From positions 1 through 11,841 of the forward strand of contig JAZNNR010000010.1 of the NCBI GenBank assembly GCA_045580325.1: DNA of 11,841 nt, written 5' to 3'. Shown here piece after piece: positions 6,696 to 11,841 of the stretch; the stretch's first letter is position 1, and every line of letters starts with the position of its first letter. The notes beneath the pieces are model-generated. The model was not told where the DNA came from, did not search any database, and saw only the letters and a program-made list of their open reading frames with translations. The translations under genes and the position numbers were made by a program. The DNA comes from SIG672 sp045580325. GTDB taxonomy: Bacteria; Bacillota; Clostridia; Oscillospirales; CAG-272.

Positions 6696-7038
6696 TGTTA
6701 TCAATCTCCTTTGTTTTTTTTTGGATTGTAAATTTCATGCAAAGCGATTGCGAAACAGAGTCTCCTGCAACCGAATAATCGTAGTCTGCATGGCCGACAA
6801 CAGGCTCTCCGTTTTCGCCCACGGTATACGTGTTGTGATCCACGTATATCTCGGCATTTATGAGGTCGCCTTCAGTCTCAACCGAACGAATCTCAAGGCT
6901 TTTCTCTTTTATGTGGGGCAGCGTATAGGATGCACCTTCTTTTAGTTCATACTGTTCTTCGCCGCTGTCCTCGTCAAACCAAGTGCTTTCCTTATCGTAT
7001 TTGTAGTCCCATTTCATGACTAAGTAATGCTCTTTCAC
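6577..7038 (-). CDS. Small acidic protein with disturbed 3' end
   Basis: Unrecognised protein. GTG at 7038 is chosen as start because AGGAGG stands eight bases upstream; it lies 25 bases after the previous gene's stop. Residues 1-108 are rich in Asp, Glu and Tyr (DYKYDKESTWFDEDSGEEQYE), with beta-strand patterns (SLEIRSVETEGDLINAEIYVD) suggesting a small beta domain; no signal or membrane segment is visible. At codons 107-108 the gene crosses nine consecutive A's (minus strand; 6714-6722). After this the frame runs on through the HU ribosome site and start for 119 bases to a stop at 6577, giving a Cys/Arg-rich tail with no family look (KKGCCNCCGRNLRQ). With one more A, it would stop at TGA-TAA (6703-6698) after about 112 residues, five bases before HU. 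I think that shorter product is the real one, so the annotated 3' end is doubtful. Confidence 0.6.
   Translation of the reverse strand: MKEHYLVMKWDYKYDKESTWFDEDSGEEQYELKEGASYTLPHIKEKSLEIRSVETEGDLINAEIYVDHNTYTVGENGEPVVGHADYDYSVAGDSVSQSLCMKFTIQKKTKEIDNNEQERLNYSNCRGNRHDKKGCCNCCGRNLRQDHCSYGGW
6725..6754 (-). promoter_or_regulatory. Possible promoter for HU inside the upstream gene
   Basis: On the minus strand, TTCGCA (6754-6749), 18-bp spacer and TACAAT (6730-6725) form an imperfect sigma-A promoter. It would start transcription near the A9 tract, about 20 nt before the HU start codon. HU usually needs high, independent expression, which makes a private promoter plausible; the -35 match is only 4 of 6. 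Confidence 0.3.
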
Positions 7039-7063
7039 AATCAACACCTCCTGTTTATCTTTA

Positions 7064-7963
7064 TCATTCTGCATAGGTATAATCAGCAATGTTAAAATCA
7101 TGCACGGCGTCCGAGTAGTTATAGGTAAACTTATAAACCTCCCACTCGTTGCTGTCGCCGATATTGCATCGTGCCTCGAATCCGTGATCCATAAGTACGT
7201 TAGGATTATTACGCACGAACCTTGCGGTGATGGCGACCTTTTCTGTAAAGATAGCCTCCGTCGGCGGATTGGTATCTATCAGACCGTGCTCGCCACCTTC
7301 GGCTTGTTCAAGTATTTTGCCGATCAGCGCATCGTGTGTGAATTCTTGAAGCACCGGGGCATTGGTTTTATAAAACTCACTGTCTGCTTTATAGATGAGC
7401 TTGTTATTCTTGTCAATCAGCACGTCGATACCCTTAATTTTCGTCAAGACGTATGTACCGTCGGGCAACCCTGTACCGAGATTCTCGCCTTCAAAAACAA
7501 AGGTGGTATGTGCGGCATTTTCGCCTTTGTTGTAACGAATAGTACAGAAATCATTATCCCAGAACGCCAAACGGCTGAATATACCGGCGTTCTTTTTCTC
7601 ATACCGGACTTCCCAAACATCCCTGTTGTTGTCCATTTCCAAGAGAAAGGATTCAAATCCCTCCACAGTACGGGTGGATTCGTCGACAACGGTATAATCG
7701 ATTTTATACACATCGAAAACAAAGAAGAGGATCACCCATATGACAGCGCTGATTATAAGAAATACGCCAAAGATTTTCAGAAGCTTCAGCAGAGGCCTGG
7801 CTAACGCCTTAAGTAACCCCGCACCCGCGGCGTTGGGGCGAACCTCCTTACCCGACTCTCTCCATTGTCTTTCAGCTTCTCGCTTTCGCGCACAATTAGG
7901 ACAGCAGTTTGAGTTATCATACGGGATGATTGCTCCGCAATGGCGACAATGATGAATGGCCAT
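7064..7963 (-). CDS. Zinc-ribbon single-pass membrane protein
   Basis: A 299-residue protein with no named family that I recognise. The N-terminus is a zinc ribbon: CRHC (Cys6, Cys9) and CPNC (Cys21, Cys24), with an extra Cys20. A basic, charged linker (26-60) leads to one long hydrophobic segment at about 62-84 (GVFLIISAVIWVILFFVF), then a polar domain (about 90-299) rich in Tyr, Asp and beta-strand patterns. With the basic linker inside, the C-terminal domain should face outside, the layout of many Bacillota zinc-ribbon membrane proteins. ATG 7963 has AAGGAGG seven bases upstream. It sits 83 bases after the MORN/LRR gene and 25 before the acidic gene, probably in one transcript. A role at the envelope, perhaps signalling or scaffolding, is inferred from topology only. 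Confidence 0.75.
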   Translation of the reverse strand: MAIHHCRHCGAIIPYDNSNCCPNCARKREAERQWRESGKEVRPNAAGAGLLKALARPLLKLLKIFGVFLIISAVIWVILFFVFDVYKIDYTVVDESTRTVEGFESFLLEMDNNRDVWEVRYEKKNAGIFSRLAFWDNDFCTIRYNKGENAAHTTFVFEGENLGTGLPDGTYVLTKIKGIDVLIDKNNKLIYKADSEFYKTNAPVLQEFTHDALIGKILEQAEGGEHGLIDTNPPTEAIFTEKVAITARFVRNNPNVLMDHGFEARCNIGDSNEWEVYKFTYNYSDAVHDFNIADYTYAE

Positions 7964-7996
7964 ATGTCCCCCTCCTTTTCCGAGACAGCACCCGGA

Positions 7997-8018
7997 TTAT
8001 TTATTCAGCGTAATATCG
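7997..8018 (-). repeat. Stranded copy of the NPCBM gene's 3' end
   Basis: These 22 bases, between the MORN/LRR and zinc-ribbon genes, are identical to 9464-9485, the last codons of the lipoprotein gene encoding DITLNK and stop. Similarity ends on both sides. The copy lies in a frame that stays open back into the end of the MORN/LRR gene. It looks like the remnant of a duplicated or recombined gene end. Confidence 0.65.
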
Positions 8019-8046
8019 CTCCCTAATTCAGCACATAGGAGTCCTA

Positions 8047-9387
8047 TTATTTGAACGCATTGGAATTCAATCCTTTGATCTTATCCTTCATTTCTTTGGT
8101 CATGTTCTTATCACAGTGCTTGAAAGCTCCGTATCCAACAGTTACACCGCGAGGAGGATCTGTTTCAAATTCCACATCGGATATACCGCTATCCACGAAT
8201 GCTAATCTATCAATTGTGATATTATTGGGCAATACGATCTTTTTAAGCGAGGTGCAATTCTCGAAAGCATAACTGTATATTTTCTTGACGCCTTTCGGAA
8301 TAACGACAACGGGACCAAGGTTTTTGCACCCTCTGAAATCCCACATACCGATCTCGGAAATGTCATGATTTAAACATACGCCTTTCAGATTTAAGCATTT
8401 ATCAAATAAATAACCCGGGATTCTTTTTGTTCCTTCCGGAATTACGATTACCGAATGAGATGCTAAAATCTCCTCTTTTCGCTTTTGAGCCGATTTTGCT
8501 TTTACAAGCTGATCCCATATTTCTAAATCGCTTGCTGTTGCTTTTTTCTCCGCATAAGTAGCACCATCTGTTTTACTAACCGTGGGTGCAACTGACACTT
8601 TCTTAACCTCGGTCGCAGAGGTTGTCTTTGTTTCGATCTGCGGTTTAGCGGGGGCTTTTTGGGGCGCTGAGCCGTAAATGCGGGCAATTATCTCATCGGT
8701 CGCTTCCGATGCTTTACAGACAATCTTATCATTCTCATAGTAATACTCGACTGCCGTACCGTCGGGAGCGGTGAGAACGCCTTTGCCGTGACGCACATTA
8801 TCTCTGAATTCGCCTACATAGAGATAATCGTCAGTATAGAGGTGTTTTCCATATCCGTGGTATTTTCCATCCACAAAATCGCCTTCATGATACCCGTTGT
8901 TTGGCCAAACGTATTTTCCTTTTCCGGTGCGCTTGTCACTGACGAAATCACCTTCATAATAATTGCCGTTTGCCCACGTAAATCGTCCTTTTCCGCTTCT
9001 ATAGTCGTATACCCAATCACCCTCGTAGGTATTTCCCGTGCTCTTCCAAAACATTTTTCCCTTACCGTTAAATGACTGTCCGTGTACCTCGCCGACGTAT
9101 AAATCCCCGTTAGAATAGCGATATTCCACTTTTCCCTTGAAGCTCGCTGTAGTCCATCCCCAAAATCCGGTTTTTACTTCGAATTCACCCGTACTTCCAA
9201 CGATGCGAACCTTATTACCGAATTGGTCGGTGTAGCTTTTATAAGACTCGGCGTTTGCTCCGTGCTTTTTTAGAAATTCACGAAGACAGCTCGAACCGCA
9301 GTAATACCCGGGTTCGCCTACAAATGTGGATGCATAGTCAGAATCCAATTGCTTGCCGCAATTTGCACAATATACTGTCCTTCCCAT
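8047..9387 (-). CDS. Zn-ribbon, MORN-repeat and LRR_5-like protein
   Basis: A 446-residue multidomain protein. A short treble-clef/zinc-ribbon-like start (Cys7-x2-Cys10, Cys30-x3-Cys34) is followed by a beta stretch (50-95) and about five MORN units at 97-114, 121-141, 144-165, 167-184 and 190-205, each built on YxGxF/W ... GxGKxxW (for example YEGDFVSDKRTGKGKYVW). A low-complexity Ala/Lys/Thr/Pro linker (about 240-285) and a helical stretch (286-306) lead to a BspA/LRR_5-like repeat region (about 311-425) with recurrent IPxGxKxI and AFxxC motifs. No signal peptide or membrane segment is seen, so it is probably cytoplasmic or at the inner membrane face. MORN repeats bind lipids or proteins, LRR_5 repeats bind proteins; a scaffold role is inferred. 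ATG 9387 has AGGA seven bases upstream. It lies between a lipoprotein gene and another zinc-ribbon gene. Confidence 0.85.
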   Translation of the reverse strand: MGRTVYCANCGKQLDSDYASTFVGEPGYYCGSSCLREFLKKHGANAESYKSYTDQFGNKVRIVGSTGEFEVKTGFWGWTTASFKGKVEYRYSNGDLYVGEVHGQSFNGKGKMFWKSTGNTYEGDWVYDYRSGKGRFTWANGNYYEGDFVSDKRTGKGKYVWPNNGYHEGDFVDGKYHGYGKHLYTDDYLYVGEFRDNVRHGKGVLTAPDGTAVEYYYENDKIVCKASEATDEIIARIYGSAPQKAPAKPQIETKTTSATEVKKVSVAPTVSKTDGATYAEKKATASDLEIWDQLVKAKSAQKRKEEILASHSVIVIPEGTKRIPGYLFDKCLNLKGVCLNHDISEIGMWDFRGCKNLGPVVVIPKGVKKIYSYAFENCTSLKKIVLPNNITIDRLAFVDSGISDVEFETDPPRGVTVGYGAFKHCDKNMTKEMKDKIKGLNSNAFK

Positions 9388-9417
9388 AAAAATATCCTTT
9401 CATGTCAGTGTTTTGTT

Positions 9418-9448
9418 GAATGCCTTTCTTTTGTGGGGAAAGGCATTC
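9418..9448 (-). other. Intergenic hairpin without U-tract
   Basis: Perfect 11-bp stem GAATGCCTTTC (9418-9428) with GAAAGGCATTC (9438-9448), loop of nine bases, in the 76-bp gap after the lipoprotein gene. On the minus strand it is followed by AACAAAAC, so it is not a standard terminator. It may be an mRNA processing or 3'-stabilizing structure that uncouples lipoprotein levels from downstream genes. Confidence 0.5.
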
Positions 9449-9463
9449 TATTAACATACCGTT

Positions 9464-11743
9464 TTATTTATTCAGCGTAATATCGTAGATCGCGTAGGTG
9501 TGAGAACCGTTGTCCTCAGCGCCGCAGTTGAGCCAGAACATCAGTCTGTCGCACTCACCGATCTCAACGGTATAGGTAGTGGGTTCCATATTCTTGGAAA
9601 GAGTGATCTCCTTCACGCACTTATCATCCGCACCGATCATCAGAGTTGACTTATCCTGAACAATCATACTGCTGTTGTCCTTCTGCATTGCAACGGTGAA
9701 CGTAACCGAGGTGTATCCGCTGTCCTTGATATTTGCCATGGCAAATGCGGATTCGTGCGCTTCGCCCGATCCTGCAAGAGCAATTACAGTGAGCCCCCAA
9801 CCACCCCAAAAGTGGGTGCCAAGTACGCCCGCGCCTCCAACGCCTGCCATATCCAGTTCCATATGGATATTGGTTTTCAGCAAAATTCCCTTGTTGTAGG
9901 TCTTACCGCCTACAGTAAAGGTGTTTTTGTTGGTAGTGCCGTCGTAGTAGCCGTCTACAACGCTGACAGCTCCAATCTGCTTACTGATATGAGAATTGTA
10001 AACGTCGTAGAAGCCGAAGGTGTCGATCAAGTCACAGGATTTACCGAAGTCCTCGGGTTTTCTTTCGGGGAACAGATCGGTTTCCACATATCCTTCGGGA
10101 TATGCAACAAGATTTGCAATGCCGACCACAGGGCGCTCCATAAGTTGGTTGGTAAACTTTCCGGAAACAAATTCAAGATGCTTACATCCCGTAACGTCAA
10201 CGATATACTCTTGTGGAAGCATTGTACACTTTACGTCGATGGTTTTGATGAGCTTTCCGTCCGCATAGATCTCGATCTGCTCGTTTTCGTAAACGTTGCT
10301 GTTGGAAATATGTCCCGCAACAAAGGATATCGTGTTATATTTTCCACCGAGATTGAAAGCTGCGTAAGCGGGCTTAGAGGAAAGCACGTTGTGGGATGCG
10401 TGGAGCATAACGCCTTCGTTGAACTTCACACCGCCCATAGAGAAGGTCTTGAACTGTGTGGAGCCGTCAAGAACTGCATCGTCCTGCATATTACTGAGCA
10501 CACCGAATACGCCAAGCTCAGAAATCATCTTGACAGGTCTGTCGGGGAAGTTTTGGGAAGAACCCGTAATATTTTCTAAAGCTTCCTTGGTGGTTGCCAA
10601 GTAAGCATCAGCTATACCGTAAAAACAGCCTGTTGCATTTCCGAAGTTTTCATTGCCTTCATCGGTCGTCCAACCGAATTTAAGTTGATGGCAGCCGGTT
10701 ACGTCAAGAGTAACCTTTCTTGGCAACTCGTGTGTGGAATATTTTTCCTCGTGAATGACTTTGCCATCGGCATAGACCGTCAGCCATGCAGATCCCTCAT
10801 CGTGGGTGGTGGTTCTGTCTGCTGCTCCTGCGGTGAAGGTCAGATAATTATATTTTCCCTCAAGGTTGAAATAGATATCTTCCTCGTCATCTGTAACTAC
10901 TCCCATCGAAACGTAAGTCGCAATGACGTTCTCATATTTGACTCCGCTCATATTGATGTAGTTTCTACCTTCGGATTCTTCGCTGATATTGGGATAATAC
11001 ACAGCACCGGAGGTGCCGGGAATCAAATAGGGCTTAAGATCCTTGATAAGCTGTACAGGTTCACTGCCTGCAGGTGCGGTAACGTGTCCTGTTTCGTGAG
11101 CTTCGCCCTCCCAGACGGTCAGTTCCAAAACAGGAACACCATTGGGAGACAATTCTCTGCCGCCCATTACCATCTTAAAGGTGAATTTCTGTGCGCCCGA
11201 AACATTGTATGTATATCTAACCGGGACCTGATAGTTGGAGAACAAAACCTCATCAACCATTTTATCATCTGCCCAGAACTGAAGACCGACCTTAACTTCC
11301 TTTGCCTGCCCGGGCAGAGTAGGCGGAGAGCAGGAATACGAGCTGCTATATGCCGGAACTTCGTTGCCGTCCTTGTCGGTTTTCATCTCAATTTTTCCGC
11401 ATTGACCGCCGATTACAAAGCTGATGTTTTCATAAAGTCCGTCAAGGGGCAGGTCGACCTGGGCATTTTCGTCGCCGGTCTGCTGTGCGCGGAACACAAA
11501 TCCGCCATGATAAGCGTGACCGCCCATCCATAAAGTATCAGCGGCTTTTTCATACTTGTACACTTCAATTCCGCCTGTCACGCAAACGGGATCGTGCTTA
11601 TTGACGTAGTAATTCTCAAGATACGGGGGATCAAACACATCCTCCGGTGTGTCATCACCGCCAAAAAGTCCGCATCCTGCGAGGGTTGACGAGAGCATCG
11701 CCACGCAGAGCAACAGTGCCGTTAATTTCATAAATCTTTTCAT
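9464..11743 (-). CDS. Lipoprotein with about four NPCBM-like beta domains
   Basis: A 759-residue exported protein. A basic start, hydrophobic core and lipobox LAGC put the lipidated Cys at 24, followed by a Gly/Asp-rich linker, so it should be anchored outside the membrane. The rest looks like four copies of a carbohydrate-binding-like beta sandwich of the NPCBM type, at about 57-215, 255-385, 425-550 and 600-758. Recurring elements are MGGxxYxxG / VGGKTYNKGI at the start of units, F/YFNLxGKYNxxxFxAG (292-306, 462-477), IYADGKxI (492-499 and similar at 323-330) and DVTGCxxLxF (347-355, 516-525). No catalytic domain is visible, unlike most NPCBM proteins, which are attached to glycosidases. 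A glycan-binding or surface adhesion/scaffold role is inferred. ATG 11743 follows AGGAGG by ten bases and overlaps the upstream stop (TAATG), implying translational coupling. Confidence 0.85.
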   Translation of the reverse strand: MKRFMKLTALLLCVAMLSSTLAGCGLFGGDDTPEDVFDPPYLENYYVNKHDPVCVTGGIEVYKYEKAADTLWMGGHAYHGGFVFRAQQTGDENAQVDLPLDGLYENISFVIGGQCGKIEMKTDKDGNEVPAYSSSYSCSPPTLPGQAKEVKVGLQFWADDKMVDEVLFSNYQVPVRYTYNVSGAQKFTFKMVMGGRELSPNGVPVLELTVWEGEAHETGHVTAPAGSEPVQLIKDLKPYLIPGTSGAVYYPNISEESEGRNYINMSGVKYENVIATYVSMGVVTDDEEDIYFNLEGKYNYLTFTAGAADRTTTHDEGSAWLTVYADGKVIHEEKYSTHELPRKVTLDVTGCHQLKFGWTTDEGNENFGNATGCFYGIADAYLATTKEALENITGSSQNFPDRPVKMISELGVFGVLSNMQDDAVLDGSTQFKTFSMGGVKFNEGVMLHASHNVLSSKPAYAAFNLGGKYNTISFVAGHISNSNVYENEQIEIYADGKLIKTIDVKCTMLPQEYIVDVTGCKHLEFVSGKFTNQLMERPVVGIANLVAYPEGYVETDLFPERKPEDFGKSCDLIDTFGFYDVYNSHISKQIGAVSVVDGYYDGTTNKNTFTVGGKTYNKGILLKTNIHMELDMAGVGGAGVLGTHFWGGWGLTVIALAGSGEAHESAFAMANIKDSGYTSVTFTVAMQKDNSSMIVQDKSTLMIGADDKCVKEITLSKNMEPTTYTVEIGECDRLMFWLNCGAEDNGSHTYAIYDITLNK

Positions 11744-11841
11744 TAGGTGTATTCCTCCTGTAATGTTATTTGGCTAAAATCTCTTTCATCTTTCCCGAAA
11801 AAGAGATATACAAATCCGTCAAGAGTATCAAGGAAATCCAT
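11743..11841 (-). CDS. 3' end of an unidentified upstream gene (partial)
   Basis: An open minus-strand frame runs from the window edge to TAA at 11745-11743 (32 residues, ending FSQITLQEEYT). Its stop shares one base with the lipoprotein ATG, and its last codons contain that gene's AGGAGG site. An ATG happens to fall exactly at the window edge, so it could be a start or an internal Met. The peptide is too short to identify. The arrangement indicates that the lipoprotein gene is not first in its operon. Confidence 0.6.
   Translation of the reverse strand: MDFLDTLDGFVYLFFGKDERDFSQITLQEEYT

Noticed and set aside
6577..6700. Cys-rich tail KKGCCNCCGRNLRQ as a metal-binding domain
   Set aside because: This stretch is the HU coding region read in another frame past the A9 tract; HU is clearly real, so the cysteines are most likely an artefact of frame.
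7100..7804. 234-codon plus-strand open frame
   Set aside because: Antisense to the zinc-ribbon membrane protein gene; no ribosome site or recognizable motif.
9755..11533. Two long plus-strand open frames (9755-10579 and 10685-11533)
   Set aside because: Both are antisense to the lipoprotein gene, which has a lipobox, repeated domain motifs and a ribosome site.

Overview
The window reads as chromosomal DNA of a low-to-mid GC member of the Bacillota, most likely a gut-type Clostridia. Supporting signs are strong GGAGG-type ribosome binding sites, clean sigma-A promoters (TTGACA or near, 16-17 bp spacer, TACAAT/TAAAAT), hairpin plus U-tract terminators, GTG and TTG starts, and a GH2/AraC sugar locus. 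I saw no rRNA, tRNA, CRISPR array or complete mobile element.

Left part (1-5.0 kb) is a small carbohydrate-use locus. A GH2 exo-beta-mannosidase (183-2585, minus) and an AraC-family regulator (2729-3511, plus) diverge from a 143-bp intergenic region. Their two predicted promoters overlap face to face. A FAD-dependent oxidoreductase of the FAD_oxidored type (3635-4960, minus) converges on the regulator gene, with a strong two-way terminator between them. The simplest model is that the AraC protein senses a sugar and controls the mannosidase; the oxidoreductase has its own promoter, so its link to the pathway is only positional.

Middle part (5.1-6.4 kb) holds two single-gene units: a small four-helix membrane protein (5176-5565, minus) and a TTG-started DNA-binding protein (5918-6340, plus). 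The latter appears to be a tandem duplication of one winged/excisionase-like HTH unit, preceded by a structured leader. A 352-bp intergenic stretch separates them.

Right part (6.4-11.8 kb) is a minus-strand gene array. In transcription order: the 3' end of an unidentified gene (to 11743), a lipoprotein with about four NPCBM-like beta domains and no visible enzyme (9464-11743), a Zn-ribbon + five MORN + LRR_5-like protein (8047-9387), a Zn-ribbon single-pass membrane protein (7064-7963), a small acidic protein whose 3' end is disturbed at an A9 tract (6577-7038), and the nucleoid protein HU (6420-6695). The first two are coupled by a TAATG stop/start overlap. The middle genes look like a cell-envelope or envelope-sensing set of unknown function.

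The observations most worth checking are the A9 tract (one added A would give tandem stops just before HU, one removed A would fuse the acidic protein to HU), a 22-bp copy of the NPCBM gene's 3' end stranded between two downstream genes, the Zn-ribbon/MORN/LRR_5 fusion, the HTH duplication, and the interlocked divergent promoters.
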